64,000 nt of DNA from contig NZ_JBGCCH010000008.1 in the NCBI RefSeq assembly GCF_041261205.1, positions 62,001-126,000 on the forward strand, read 5' to 3'. Below the pieces are notes generated by a model. That model was given only the letters and a program-made list of their open reading frames with translations, made no database searches and was not told where the DNA came from. Each line of letters starts with the position of its first letter. The stretch's first letter is position 1. Below are positions 15,828-25,283 of the stretch, piece after piece. The stretch comes from Catenulispora sp. MAP5-51. Its GTDB lineage: Bacteria > Actinomycetota > Actinomycetes > Streptomycetales > Catenulisporaceae. The position numbers and the translations under genes were made by a program.

Positions 15828-17009
15828 ATGATCGATATGACCAGGGTCCTGGAGGACACCCCGGGTGCGGCGCAGCGGGTCTTCCTGAACAGCGCCGGCA
15901 GCTCGCTCATGCCCGCGCCGGTCCTCGCCGAGGTGCTCGACCACCTGCGACGCGAGACCGAGATCGGCGGCTACGAGGCCGCCGACGAGCGCGAGGCCGA
16001 CCGCGAGGCCGGCTACGCCGTCTTCGCCGAGCTGCTCGGCTGCCGCCCCGACCAGGTCGCCTTCAGCGACAGCGCGACCCGCTCCTGGCTGGCCGCCCTG
16101 GACGCGGTCCCGCTGGCCGCCGGCGACCGGATCCTGGTCGGCGAGGTCGAATACGGCGGCAACGCCATCGCGCTGCTGATGCGCGCCCAGGCCGTCGGCG
16201 CCACGATCGAGGTGGTGCCCAGCGACGCCGACGGCACGTTCGCCGACGACGCCCTGAAGGCCATGCTCGACGAGCGGGTCAAGCTGGTCTCGGTCGTCCA
16301 CGTCCCCACCAACGGCGGCATCATCGCCGACGTGCGCCGCATCAGCGACACCGTCCACGCGAACTCCGACGCCCTGGTCCTGCTCGACGCCTGCCAGGCC
16401 GTCGGCCAGCTGGCCGTGGACGCCGAGGCCCTGGACGCCGACATCCTCACCGGCACCGGCCGCAAGTGGCTGCGCGCCCCGCGCGGCACCGGCTTCCTGG
16501 TGGTCCGCGACCGCGCCAAGGCGGTCCTGCGCCCCAAGCTCGCCGACCTGCAGGGCGGCACCTGGACCGGCGCCGACAGCTACGTCCTGCGCGACGACGC
16601 GCGGGTGTACGAGCTCTGGGAGTGCGACAACGCCGGGCGCCTCGGCCTGATCGCCGCCGCCCGGTACCTGCTGGACCTCGGCCCCGCCGAGGTGGAGCGC
16701 GAGGTCACGCAGCGCGGCGCGTACCTGCGCGCGGCGCTGGCCGAGATCCCCGGCGTGACGGTGCATGACCTCGGCGCGCGCAAGAGCGGCCTGGTCACCT
16801 TCAGCGTCGCCGGGAAGTCGGCGGCGGACGTGCAGGCCGCGCTGGCCCGGCGGGACATCGCGGTGAGCGTCAGCCACCGGTCCTCAACGGTCCTCGACAT
16901 GACCCGGCGCGGGCTGACCGAGATCGTGCGCGCCTCGCCGCACTACTTCGTGACCGAGGCGCAGCTCGACACGGCGGCCGCGGCGGTGGCGGAGTCGGCA
17001 CGGGACTGA
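15828..17009 (+). CDS. Aminotransferase class V-fold PLP-dependent enzyme
   Basis: 393 residues of fold-type I. RVFLNSAGSSLMPAPVL marks the N-terminus, DALVLLDACQAVGQLAVD holds the PLP-binding Asp, and ILTGTGRKWLRAPRGTGFLV carries the Schiff-base Lys near residue 212. It resembles the class V group of cysteine desulfurases and the ergothioneine lyase EgtE, but nothing nearby fixes the substrate. The 3' end overlaps the convergent LysR gene by 67 bases. Start is the ATG at 15828, with an ATG three codons later as alternative. Confidence 0.85.
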   Translation: MIDMTRVLEDTPGAAQRVFLNSAGSSLMPAPVLAEVLDHLRRETEIGGYEAADEREADREAGYAVFAELLGCRPDQVAFSDSATRSWLAALDAVPLAAGDRILVGEVEYGGNAIALLMRAQAVGATIEVVPSDADGTFADDALKAMLDERVKLVSVVHVPTNGGIIADVRRISDTVHANSDALVLLDACQAVGQLAVDAEALDADILTGTGRKWLRAPRGTGFLVVRDRAKAVLRPKLADLQGGTWTGADSYVLRDDARVYELWECDNAGRLGLIAAARYLLDLGPAEVEREVTQRGAYLRAALAEIPGVTVHDLGARKSGLVTFSVAGKSAADVQAALARRDIAVSVSHRSSTVLDMTRRGLTEIVRASPHYFVTEAQLDTAAAAVAESARD

Positions 17010-17884
17010 TCCGTCGCCGCCTTCTCCGCCGCCCGCACGAACGCCGCCACCGCGCGCGAGGTCGCCTGCTGCGGCCAGGCCAGCGAGAACTCCGAGTCCG
17101 GCACGTCCGCCACCGTCCGGTAGGCGATCTCAGGCCTCGGATACCGCCGCGTCACCGACAGCGGGAGGAAGCACACCATGCTGCCGACCTCGACCAGCCG
17201 CAGGATCTCGGTCAGGTCGGCCACGGTGTGGCGGCGCCTTGCTCTTCCGGCGGCTTCGGGCTCGCCGGCCTTGGCAGGGAACTGATCCGCGGGTCGCCCG
17301 CCAGGCAGTACATACCCCGCCAGATCGGCAGGCCGCAGCGTGTTCCGCGCCGCGAGCGGATCCGAGGCGGCCATCGCCAGCAGCGTGGGCTCGCTGATCA
17401 GCGGCTCGGCATCCAGCCCGGCCGCGTCATACGGCGCCAGGACGATCGCCGCGTCCGCCCGGCCGTCGCGCAGCGTCTGCGCCTGCTCACCGATGCCGAC
17501 CAGCACCAGCTCGACCTCGCAGGCGTCCGGTTCCTCGGCGAACGCGGCCAGGATCCCCGGGAGCAGCCCGGCGTCCAGGTCCGCCTTCAGTGCGACGCGC
17601 AGCGTCGGCGAGGGCGCCCCGGCGTGCCGGGTCCGGCGTTCGGCGGCGGCGACCGCGTCCAGCGCGATCCGCGCGTCGCGCAGCAGCACCTCGCCGGCCG
17701 GCGTCAGCTCGACCCGGCGGGTGGTGCGGGTCAGGAGCCGCACGCCGAGCTCGTCCTCCAGCTGCTGGACCGCGCGCGACAGCGGAGGCTGTGTCATGCG
17801 CAGCCGCTCGGCCGCGCGCCCGAAGTGCCGCTCCTCGGCGACCGCGACGAAGTACTCCAGGCGCCGCAGGTCCAGGCCATTCAT
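16943..17884 (-). CDS. LysR-family transcriptional regulator
   Basis: 313 residues. The N-terminal winged HTH reads LRRLEYFVAVAEERHFGRAAERL..TQPPLSRAVQQLEDELGVRL (residues about 6-52), followed by the effector domain from about residue 90 (LRVALKADLDAGLLPGIL). It is divergent from the NAD(P)H-binding gene at 18006 with a 121-base gap, the normal layout for a LysR regulator and its target. Its C-terminal coding end overlaps the PLP-enzyme gene. Confidence 0.92.
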   Translation of the reverse strand: MNGLDLRRLEYFVAVAEERHFGRAAERLRMTQPPLSRAVQQLEDELGVRLLTRTTRRVELTPAGEVLLRDARIALDAVAAAERRTRHAGAPSPTLRVALKADLDAGLLPGILAAFAEEPDACEVELVLVGIGEQAQTLRDGRADAAIVLAPYDAAGLDAEPLISEPTLLAMAASDPLAARNTLRPADLAGYVLPGGRPADQFPAKAGEPEAAGRARRRHTVADLTEILRLVEVGSMVCFLPLSVTRRYPRPEIAYRTVADVPDSEFSLAWPQQATSRAVAAFVRAAEKAATDQSRADSATAAAAVSSCASVTK

Positions 17885-18005
17885 GCCACCACGGTATCAA
17901 TCGCTGCCGGATCGGACCTTCAGGTGCGGACGGCCCGCCGGGTTGACTGGATGGCGCGTCAAGATCACGAACCCTCCCGGATGCCTGAAAGGCGGACGCC
18001 CCGCG

Positions 18006-18944
18006 ATGATCGTCGTCACCACCCCCACCGGCCAGATCGGGCGCCGGCTCGTCGACCTGCTGCTGGCGGCGCCGGAACCGGCGGATGCCCAGCTTGTCCG
18101 GACTGTCCGGGTCATCACCCGCGACCCGGACGCGCTGGACCCCGCCGTCCGCGACCGGGTCGAAGCCGTCGCCGGCTCCCACCGCGACCCCGCGGTGCTG
18201 GACCGGGCCTTCGACGGCGCCGACTCGGTCTTCTGGCTCGTCCCGCCGGACCCCCGCACCCCCGGCAGCGCGACCGAGCACTACCTCGGCTTCACCGGCC
18301 CGGCGTGCGAAGCCCTCGCGCGGCACCGGGTCCGCCGCGTCGTCGCCGTCACCAGCCTCGGCCACGGCTACCCGCACCAGGCAGGCACGCTCAGCGCCGC
18401 CTTCGCCATGGACGCCGCCTTCGCCCGCACCGGCGTCGGCTACCGCGGCCTTGCCGCGCCGTTCTTCCTGGAGAACCTGCTCGCCCAGGCCGCCGCCATC
18501 CGCGAGCGCGGCGAGTTCGCGATGGCCCTGGACGCGAACCGCCCGCTCGCGGCCGTCGCCGTGGACGACATCGCCGCCCTCGCCGCCGAGCTGCTGCTCG
18601 ACCCCGCCTGGAGCGACCAGGCCATGGTGCCGGTGAGCACCCCCGAGGACCTCACCCCCGGCCGACTGGCCGGCATCATGTCCGAGGTCCTCGGCAGCCC
18701 GGTGCGCTATCGGCAGACCAGCGTCGAGGAATTCCACGCCATGCTGCTCGGCCACGGCGTCGCCGAAGGCTGGGCCCGGGACGTCGCCACCATGGTGCGC
18801 GCCCAGAACGACGGCATCTACGACGCCGAACCGCACCTCCCGCCGCGTCTGTCACAGCCCACTGACTTCCGCGCCTGGTGCGAGCGCCGTCTGGAGCCCG
18901 TCTGGAGGAAACCTGAAGCGGGGGCGCCGAAGCTGGAAACATGA
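18006..18944 (+). CDS. NmrA-like/NAD(P)H-binding family protein
   Basis: 312 residues. MIVVTTPTGQIGRRLVDLLL is the dinucleotide-binding GxxGxxG-like start, followed by ADSVFWLVPPDP and RRVVAVTSLGHGYPHQAG. It belongs with atypical short-chain dehydrogenases that sense or reduce with NAD(P)H. The catalytic Tyr-Lys pair is not evident, so a redox sensor or quinone reductase is possible. The ATG at 18006 begins the Rossmann strand. It ends in an ATGA overlap with the next gene. Confidence 0.85.
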   Translation: MIVVTTPTGQIGRRLVDLLLAAPEPADAQLVRTVRVITRDPDALDPAVRDRVEAVAGSHRDPAVLDRAFDGADSVFWLVPPDPRTPGSATEHYLGFTGPACEALARHRVRRVVAVTSLGHGYPHQAGTLSAAFAMDAAFARTGVGYRGLAAPFFLENLLAQAAAIRERGEFAMALDANRPLAAVAVDDIAALAAELLLDPAWSDQAMVPVSTPEDLTPGRLAGIMSEVLGSPVRYRQTSVEEFHAMLLGHGVAEGWARDVATMVRAQNDGIYDAEPHLPPRLSQPTDFRAWCERRLEPVWRKPEAGAPKLET

Positions 18945-19540
18945 CCGTAACCGCGACCGAGACGACGACGGCACCGGCCCCGCGCGGACGGGTCCGCATC
19001 GCGATCGTGAGCCCCGACATCCTGGCCCGCATCCGCCAGGAGTTCGCCAGCAGAGGCCTGTCGGTGAGCATCGACCGCCTGCCCGCGCTGGAGCTCACGG
19101 TCGAGCCCGGCCCCGGCGCCCCGCCCGCCGCGGCGGCGCTGGCCGACGTCCTGAGCCGGCTGGCCGGACCGGCCGCGCACAAAGGCCCGGCGGCCAGCGC
19201 GCACTACCAGCTGTCCCTGGTCGCCGAGCCCGTACGCCGTGACTCCGCGCGTCCCGAGCCCGCGCCCGCCGGGCCGGACCATCACCGGCACCCGCCGACG
19301 GCCCCCGACCACCGGCGCCCGCCCGGCGCCCGCACCCGCGCGCACAACCTCTCCCCGCGCGAGGCCGAGGTCATGACCTGCATCAGCCGCGGCATGCCGA
19401 ACGCCGCCATCGCCGAACGCATGCGGCTGAGCCAGAAGACGGTCAAGAACCACGTCAACCACATCTTCGCCAAGCTCGGCGCGCGCAGCCGCGTCGAGGC
19501 GGTGCTGATGTGGCAGGGACGCGAGACCGCCGCGGCGTGA
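18941..19540 (+). CDS. LuxR-type HTH regulator with atypical N-terminal region
   Basis: 199 residues. The C-terminal domain LSPREAEVMTCISRGMPNAA..RMRLSQKTVKNHVNHIFAKL is a standard LuxR/GerE helix-turn-helix (about 137-190). The first 80 residues (GRVRIAIVSPDILARIRQEF) have a receiver-like start but no acidic phosphorylation pocket. A Pro/His/Arg-rich linker (GPDHHRHPPTAPDHRRPPGA) joins them. Translation is coupled to the NmrA gene by a 4-base overlap. Confidence 0.85.
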   Translation: MTVTATETTTAPAPRGRVRIAIVSPDILARIRQEFASRGLSVSIDRLPALELTVEPGPGAPPAAAALADVLSRLAGPAAHKGPAASAHYQLSLVAEPVRRDSARPEPAPAGPDHHRHPPTAPDHRRPPGARTRAHNLSPREAEVMTCISRGMPNAAIAERMRLSQKTVKNHVNHIFAKLGARSRVEAVLMWQGRETAAA

Positions 19541-19571
19541 GGAGGCGGGGGCTGGGCGCGGGGCCGCCCCT

Positions 19572-19643
19572 TGCTCGGTCTGCTCGGTCTGCTCGGTCTG
19601 CTCGGCCTACTTAGGCTGCTCGGCCTACTCGGCCTACTTGGCG
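19572..19643. repeat. Eight 9-bp tandem repeats running through the DUF1801 stop codon
   Basis: Units of TGCTCGGTC (three identical), then TGCTCGGCC, TACTTAGGC, TGCTCGGCC, TACTCGGCC and TACTTGGCG, from 19572 to 19643. The TAG stop of the DUF1801 gene (19636-19634 on the minus strand) is inside the last units. Unit gain or loss would leave the protein unchanged because the stop is in the innermost copy. Confidence 0.9.
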
Positions 19644-19984
19644 GCGTCGATCTCGGCGGCCCGGAACCGGATGATGTCGTCGAGCACATCGTCCGGGACC
19701 GGCTGCCCGAGACCGAACCGGATCGTCCCGCTGGACAGCGAGAATCCGGGCAGCCGCTCCGCGACCCGCGCGACCACCTTCCCGCTGAACGGATACAGCG
19801 CGAGATGCTTCGCGGTCTGCATGGTCGCCATCAGTCCTTTGCCCTGATACAGCAACGCGGGCATCGAGTAACTGCGCCCCTCGACCGCGTCGGGGACCAG
19901 CTTCAGCGCCCGGCGGCGCATGCCCTCGAACAGCTCGCCGACATCCGGCGGCAACGTCGCGTAGTAGTCGCTGACTTCGCCCAC
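19634..19984 (-). CDS. DUF1801 (YdhG-like) domain protein
   Basis: About 116 residues from a GTG at 19984; an ATG at 20020 is the alternative start. Family blocks are VSDYYATLPPDVGELFEGMR, GRSYSMPALLYQGKGLMATM, HLALYPFSGKVVARVAERLP and SSGTIRFGLGQPVPDDVLDD, matching the small DUF1801 proteins that include frataxin-like YdhG. Its role is unclear; iron handling is suggested for some relatives. It starts just downstream of the large SARP gene on the same strand, so co-transcription is likely. Confidence 0.82.
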   Translation of the reverse strand: MGEVSDYYATLPPDVGELFEGMRRRALKLVPDAVEGRSYSMPALLYQGKGLMATMQTAKHLALYPFSGKVVARVAERLPGFSLSSGTIRFGLGQPVPDDVLDDIIRFRAAEIDAAK

Positions 19985-20034
19985 CTTGCCGAGGTTAGTG
20001 CCTGCGCCGGATCCCGGCATCCGCAGGCCATCGC

Positions 20035-22911
20035 TCAGGCGGCGGCCACGCTCCCCGCCAGCTGTAGATCCCCCAAGAACTCCAGCACGTCCTTGGCCTC
20101 CTCGGCCGCCAGTTCCTGGAACTGCGCCAGCGCCCGCCTGGCCATCGCCGCGGCCGCCTCGCGCTCCGCTGCCAGGACCCGTGCCAGGGCCAGCAGCGCC
20201 AGTCCTTCGTGATACCGGTCGCCGGCAGCCTGCGTGACCCGCAGCGCACGCGCCAGACAGGTCTGCGCGGCGGCGGCGTCGCCCAGCCCGTTGCGCGCCA
20301 ACCCCAGGTTGATCAGCAGGTTCGCCTCCAACAGCGGGCTTTTGCAGACGCGGGCGTCGGCGAGTCCGGCCTCGGCGTGCGCGACCGCCTCGGACCAGCG
20401 CCCCGTCTCGGCGTACACCTCGCACAGCGCGTCCTCGGCCGCCGCGCGGTGATACCCGTCCCCGCAGCCCTCGGACAGCGCCACCGCTTCCAGCGCCGCG
20501 GCCAACGCCCGCTCGTACTCCTTCGCCACCCGCGATACCGAGGCCAGCGTTGCCAGCAGCCTGATACGCAGCAGCGGATCGTCGGACGGCTCCAGCAGAT
20601 CCAGCCCACGGCACAGGTCCGCCACCGCGACGTCGGTCCGTCCGATCCGGCAGTGCGCGACGCCGGTGTGGTTCAGCAGCACCGCACGCGCCCGGCGCTC
20701 GCCCGAAGCCTGCGCCGACCGCGTCGCGATCCGCAGCAGGTCCAGCCAATCAGCCGCCGAGCCGCACGCGTAGAAGTAGTCGAACATCAGATACGTCAGG
20801 CGCCACGTCGACAGGTGGTCCGCCGACCGCGCCGTGCTGCGAATGAGGGCACTGATATTCGGCCACTCCTGCGCGCACCACCGCAGGAACTCCTCCTGCC
20901 CGCCGAACGGCTGCGGCTCATGGCACCACGACCCGGCATCGGCCCCCACCTCGATGATCCGCCGCCGCCCCGCACCCACCATGCGTGAGAGCGTGGCCGT
21001 GTACCACGCGCTTACCCGATCCCGCGCGGCCCGGACCTCCCCGTCCGGCAAGGACCGAGCCAGCTCCCTGATATAGGTGCGGGTCAGGTCGTGCATCGTG
21101 TACCGATCACCGTGCTGCTCCAGCAGATGCTGCGCGCTGAGCCTTTGCAACAGCTCCGAGGCGCGCGGGACCGGCACGTCCAACAGCGCCGCCGCGCAGT
21201 GCCGCGTGATGCTCACGCCGGGGAACGCCCCGAGCATCCGGCAGGCGCGCGCCGTGTCCGGGTCCAGCGCGTCGAACGAACACGCCATGACGCTGCGGAC
21301 CGAGCACAGGTCGTCGTTCTCCAGGCGCAGCGTGTCCAGGCGCTGATGTGCGTCCTCCAGGTTCCCGACCAGGTCCGCGATGCTGCCGCCGCGCGCGGTC
21401 ACCAGCTGCTCAGCCGCGATCCGCAGCGCGAACGGCAGGTGGTCGCACAGCTGCGCCAGCCGGCGTGCGGCCGGGGCCTCGGCGCTGACCCGCTCCGCGC
21501 CGACCGCGTCGGCCAGCAGGCCCAGCGCGTCGGCGTCGGCCAGCGGAGCCAGGGTGACGCGCCGCGCCGCGTACTTCACGGCCAGCCGTCCGAGCCGCTC
21601 CCGGCTGGTGACCAGGACGAAGCTGGATCCGGTGCCCGGCAACAGGTCCTCGACCTGCTCGGCCGAGCGCGCGTTGTCCAGCAGGATCACCATCCGCCGG
21701 CCGGCCACCAGGCTTCGCCACAGGGCCACGCGCTGCTCGTGCTCGGCCGGGACCGTCGGGACGCCGAGCGAGGCCAGCAGCTGGTGCAGCGCCGCGGACG
21801 GGGTGAGCGCCGGATGCGTGGGGTCGAAACCGCGCAGGTTGATGTAGATCTGGCCGTCCGGATAGGCCGGACGCAGCAGGTGCGCGCACCGCACCGCCAG
21901 CGTGGTCTTGCCGATGCCGCCGACGCCGACCACCATCACGACCCGCGGCCAGGAGGCCCCCTCGGCCCGGCCCTGCTCCAGGACCTGCCGCAGCTCGTCG
22001 GCCCGGCCGACGAACGAGGCGCTGTCGTGCGGCAGCTGCGCGGGCGCGGCCGGCCGTGCCACCACTGCGTTCTCGGCCGGCCGCGCGACCACCGCGTCAT
22101 CGGCCGGTGCGGGCGGCTTCCCGGTCACGCCGCGCCGGCTCGGCGCGTCCTGGGCCAGGATCGCCATCTGCACCGCGCGCGTCGAGGCCTCCGGCTCGAT
22201 CCCGAGCTCCTCGGCCAGCACCCGGTGCAGCATCTGGTACTGGGCCAGGGCGTCGGCGGTGCGCCCGCTGCGATGCAGGGCCATCATCAGCGCCGAGCGC
22301 AGCCGCTCGTCGAACGGATGCGCCCGCGCGTGCACCGCCAACTCCTCGGCCGCCGCCGCGAGATCGGCCGACCGCGCGCCGCCGGCCTCGATCATCAGCT
22401 CGGTCCGGTCCACCAGCAGCCGCAGCCGCATGCCGGCCAGCCGGGCGCGCTGCTCGGCGGCGAACGGACCCGGCAGCGCCTCCAAGGGGCGGTCGCCGCG
22501 CCACAACGCCAGCGCGCAGTCCAACGCGGCGATCGCGGCCTGCCGGTCGCCGCGATCGCGGGCCGACCGCGCCAGCGCGGCCGAGTGCTCGGCCCGGTTC
22601 AGGTCCAGCGCCGGCGGATCCAGCCGCAGCAGGTAGCCGGAGCCGCCGGCGACCAGCCGATCACCGAGCCCTGACAAGCTCCGTCGGAGCCCGGAGACGT
22701 ACGTGTGCAGGTTCCCGGCGGCGGTCATCGGGACGTCCTCGCCCCAGATCCGGTCGATCAGCTCCCCGCGCGCCACCACGGTGTCCGCGCACATCGCCAG
22801 CGCCGCGAACAACGCCCGCTGCTTCGGGGCCCCCAGGGCGATCTCCCGGCCCCCGGCGAACGCCCGCAGCGGACCCAGGACCTCGACACGGAGCCGGTCA
22901 CCGTCTTCCAT
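20035..22911 (-). CDS. SARP/AfsR-type regulator (BTAD + NB-ARC ATPase + TPR)
   Basis: 958 residues. An OmpR-type winged helix covers residues 1-95 (LRVEVLGPLRAFAGGREIAL, then GAPKQRALFAAL). A bacterial transcriptional activation domain follows to about 250 (ending HRVLAEELGIEPEA). The NB-ARC ATPase has a P-loop VVGVGGIGKTTLAVRC near residue 330 and ILLDNARSAEQVEDLLPG as Walker B. TPR-like helices fill about 620-950. It is the AfsR layout that activates secondary metabolism or secretion genes. GGGAGGG before the ATG at 22911 fixes the start. Divergent from nothing close; the type VII-like locus lies just beyond on both strands. Confidence 0.93.
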   Translation of the reverse strand: MEDGDRLRVEVLGPLRAFAGGREIALGAPKQRALFAALAMCADTVVARGELIDRIWGEDVPMTAAGNLHTYVSGLRRSLSGLGDRLVAGGSGYLLRLDPPALDLNRAEHSAALARSARDRGDRQAAIAALDCALALWRGDRPLEALPGPFAAEQRARLAGMRLRLLVDRTELMIEAGGARSADLAAAAEELAVHARAHPFDERLRSALMMALHRSGRTADALAQYQMLHRVLAEELGIEPEASTRAVQMAILAQDAPSRRGVTGKPPAPADDAVVARPAENAVVARPAAPAQLPHDSASFVGRADELRQVLEQGRAEGASWPRVVMVVGVGGIGKTTLAVRCAHLLRPAYPDGQIYINLRGFDPTHPALTPSAALHQLLASLGVPTVPAEHEQRVALWRSLVAGRRMVILLDNARSAEQVEDLLPGTGSSFVLVTSRERLGRLAVKYAARRVTLAPLADADALGLLADAVGAERVSAEAPAARRLAQLCDHLPFALRIAAEQLVTARGGSIADLVGNLEDAHQRLDTLRLENDDLCSVRSVMACSFDALDPDTARACRMLGAFPGVSITRHCAAALLDVPVPRASELLQRLSAQHLLEQHGDRYTMHDLTRTYIRELARSLPDGEVRAARDRVSAWYTATLSRMVGAGRRRIIEVGADAGSWCHEPQPFGGQEEFLRWCAQEWPNISALIRSTARSADHLSTWRLTYLMFDYFYACGSAADWLDLLRIATRSAQASGERRARAVLLNHTGVAHCRIGRTDVAVADLCRGLDLLEPSDDPLLRIRLLATLASVSRVAKEYERALAAALEAVALSEGCGDGYHRAAAEDALCEVYAETGRWSEAVAHAEAGLADARVCKSPLLEANLLINLGLARNGLGDAAAAQTCLARALRVTQAAGDRYHEGLALLALARVLAAEREAAAAMARRALAQFQELAAEEAKDVLEFLGDLQLAGSVAAA

Positions 22912-23084
22912 GCGCACGCCCTCCCTGCCCGATCCCGTGCCACCCGGCGAATGTTGCTTCGCTTGCGATTCGGAGTGGTATTCGCATTGTTTACGCTTGG
23001 ATCGGTGCCAGGTCAAGATGTCAGCGCTCTGACGTGCGTCGACCGGGTCCGCCGGAGGGCCGCGGACCCGGTTCGATCACTGCT

Positions 23085-24731
23085 TCACGCGTGTTCCAGC
23101 GGCCGCTTCCCGTGCAGCCGCACCGGCTCGTTCAGCAGGCCGGTGTCCAGCGTCCCGGCGGCGTCGGCGACCAGTCGCCAGCCGGCGTTCTTCGGACTGC
23201 CCAGGACCAGGACGGACCAGCGACCGTCTCCGGCGCCGGCCAGCGCGCCGACACGCTCGGGTTCGCGGCCGCTCGGCGCGTGCGCCAGGACCAGGACGCC
23301 GCCGTCGTTCTCCTCCAGCGTGGCCGCTGCGGCCTCGATGGTCGGCGCGTCCTCGACGCCGGGCAGGTCCTCGGCGCCGGAGCCGAAACCGATCCGCAGG
23401 ACCGTGGTGCCGCGCGACCACGGGCTGCCGGACAGTTCGCGGATCCAGTCGGCGATCAGCGGCCTGGTGTGCCGTCCGTCGCCCTCGATACTGATCAGGC
23501 CGTGCGCCTCGGCCAGGTTCAGCAGCACTCGGCCGGAGTCGGTGTCGCCGGCGGACACCAGGCGCGGATACGGCGTGGGCAGCGCGTCGTCCACCGCCGC
23601 GCTTTGCAGCAGCCGCAGCGGCGCGGTCCAGGTGCGGCCCTGGTCGTCGGCGCTCCAGCCCTGCGGCGGCTGTTCGTCCGGGCGGGCCAGGCGCAGCGTG
23701 ATGGTGTCGGTGCCGACCACCACCGCGGCGACCCCCGGCAGCGGACGCCCGCCGGTCGAGCAGGCCGTCGCCAGCGTCCGCAACACCCGGTCGACGGTCC
23801 AGGCCGCCGCGTCGTCGCGGGGTGCGGCCGGACGCGGCTTGCCGGAGCGGCGGGCCCGCATCCGGGTGCCGAGCTTGGCGAAAAGGCCCGCACGCAGCGC
23901 CCACCACACCGCGCCGGCCACGATCAGGACCGCCGGCACGATCGCCAGGATCAGCACCAGCGCGCCGCTCGAGGACTTCGAACCGCTCGAAGCCGCCGGC
24001 GCGCCGGCCGACGCGGAAGGAGCGCCGGCCGAACCGGACGCCTTGGGCGCCGAGGCAGAGCCGGAGCCAGAACCAGAACCCTTCGATGCCGAAGGCTGTC
24101 CGGCGGTCGCGGGTCCGAGATGCGGCAGCGGACCGGCGATGAACCCGTCCCCCTTGGCGTCTTCGGGCAGCTTCACGAACCAGCCGGGAACGATCTTCGC
24201 CGGATCGGTGAGCGTCCCGCCGTTGGGCTCCTTGCGATCCTTGTTGAGGGCGAAGAGGTCCTGAGCCCGGTTCGGGTCGCCCAGGAACCGCTGCGCGATC
24301 TCGGCCAGGAACTCCGGCTTCCCCTGGTAGCTGTCGGTGACCCAGTAGTACTTCACGAGCGTGCCGCTGGGATCGGGGTGCACCGTCGGGATCACGCCGG
24401 TGATCACCCCGTCGCCCTTGGCATCGCCCGGCAGTTGCAGGAACCAGCCCGGCCGGATCACGGTCGGGTCGCTGACCGTGTCGCCGTCAGGCTCCTGACG
24501 TCCCTTGTTCAGGTCGAAGATATCGGTCGCGCGGTTCCCGTTGCCCAGGACGCGTTGCGCGATCTCGAACAGGAACTCCGGCTGCCCCTGATAGCTGCTG
24601 GACACGGCGTAGTACTTGACGGCGGGCGGGGCCGAGCCCGTCGCCGCCGTCGCCGGGTGCGGACCGGTGATCAGGACGAACGCGGCCGCGGCGACGGACG
24701 CCAGGGCGCGGCGCAGCGTGGTCACCGACAT
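23085..24731 (-). CDS. LysM-like repeat membrane protein linked to type VII secretion locus
   Basis: 548 residues. A signal peptide occupies about residues 1-30. Two similar extracytoplasmic repeats follow (VKYYAVSSSYQGQPEFLFEI and VKYYWVTDSYQGKPEFLAEI, each ending PGWFxxLP), resembling LysM modules. A Ser/Gly/Ala linker leads to one transmembrane helix at about 250-274 (ALVLILAIVPAVLIVAGAVW). The rest is a cytoplasmic alpha/beta domain without recognised motif. It is divergent from the WXG100 gene at 24931. A likely job is anchoring the secretion motor to the cell wall, an inference from layout and context. Confidence 0.7.
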   Translation of the reverse strand: MSVTTLRRALASVAAAAFVLITGPHPATAATGSAPPAVKYYAVSSSYQGQPEFLFEIAQRVLGNGNRATDIFDLNKGRQEPDGDTVSDPTVIRPGWFLQLPGDAKGDGVITGVIPTVHPDPSGTLVKYYWVTDSYQGKPEFLAEIAQRFLGDPNRAQDLFALNKDRKEPNGGTLTDPAKIVPGWFVKLPEDAKGDGFIAGPLPHLGPATAGQPSASKGSGSGSGSASAPKASGSAGAPSASAGAPAASSGSKSSSGALVLILAIVPAVLIVAGAVWWALRAGLFAKLGTRMRARRSGKPRPAAPRDDAAAWTVDRVLRTLATACSTGGRPLPGVAAVVVGTDTITLRLARPDEQPPQGWSADDQGRTWTAPLRLLQSAAVDDALPTPYPRLVSAGDTDSGRVLLNLAEAHGLISIEGDGRHTRPLIADWIRELSGSPWSRGTTVLRIGFGSGAEDLPGVEDAPTIEAAAATLEENDGGVLVLAHAPSGREPERVGALAGAGDGRWSVLVLGSPKNAGWRLVADAAGTLDTGLLNEPVRLHGKRPLEHA

Positions 24732-24930
24732 CGGGGCCTCCTCGGGTGCGCGGGGGAGCGGACAGGGTTCTCCGACCCCTGAATCGTTCGCCCGGCCCGG
24801 CGTGGGTGTCAACGCAGAACCCTGGGTCCCTGGGCCCATGTCCGCAGATCAGAGCCTGGTTCACGGCCGCGGGCCGCGCCTAGCGTGTCGAGTGTCCGCC
24901 GCACACGAACTTCGAAGGGAGCATCCACCG

Positions 24931-25230
24931 ATGCCGAACCTCAACGTCACCTACGGGGAGATGTCGGACGCCGCGACGCGGATGCGCAACGACAAGGCCG
25001 ACATCGACGCCAAGATCGCCGAGTGCAAGAGCATCGTCGACCAGCTGACCGCCAGCGGCTTCGTCACCGACCAGGCCTCCGGCCGGTTCGACGACGTGCA
25101 CAACGAGTTCGTGACCTCCGCCGGGCAGTTGATGGACTCCCTGGACCAGCTGTCGCAGTGGCTGGACAAGGCCGTCTCGGCGATGCAGGACATGGACACG
25201 CAGATGGCGCAGTCCCTGCCGCAGAAGTAG
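24931..25230 (+). CDS. WXG100-family (ESAT-6-like) protein
   Basis: 99 residues, all helical: MPNLNVTYGEMSDAATRMRN, then a second helix from FDDVHNEFVTSAGQLMDSLD. The central turn reads TASGFVTD where most relatives have WxG, so the signature is degenerate (SGF), but length, two-helix pattern and acidic character fit. GAAGGGAG precedes the ATG. It is followed 53 bases later by the FtsK-like ATPase, the usual secretion partner. Confidence 0.8.
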   Translation: MPNLNVTYGEMSDAATRMRNDKADIDAKIAECKSIVDQLTASGFVTDQASGRFDDVHNEFVTSAGQLMDSLDQLSQWLDKAVSAMQDMDTQMAQSLPQK

Positions 25231-25283
25231 AGGCAGCACAGAGGTAATCACCGCAACCACACCACTCGCGGGAGGCGACGGCC

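Noticed and set aside
20209-20988. 259-codon plus-strand frame inside the SARP gene
   Set aside because: Shadow frame; the minus strand encodes the TPR region of the regulator.
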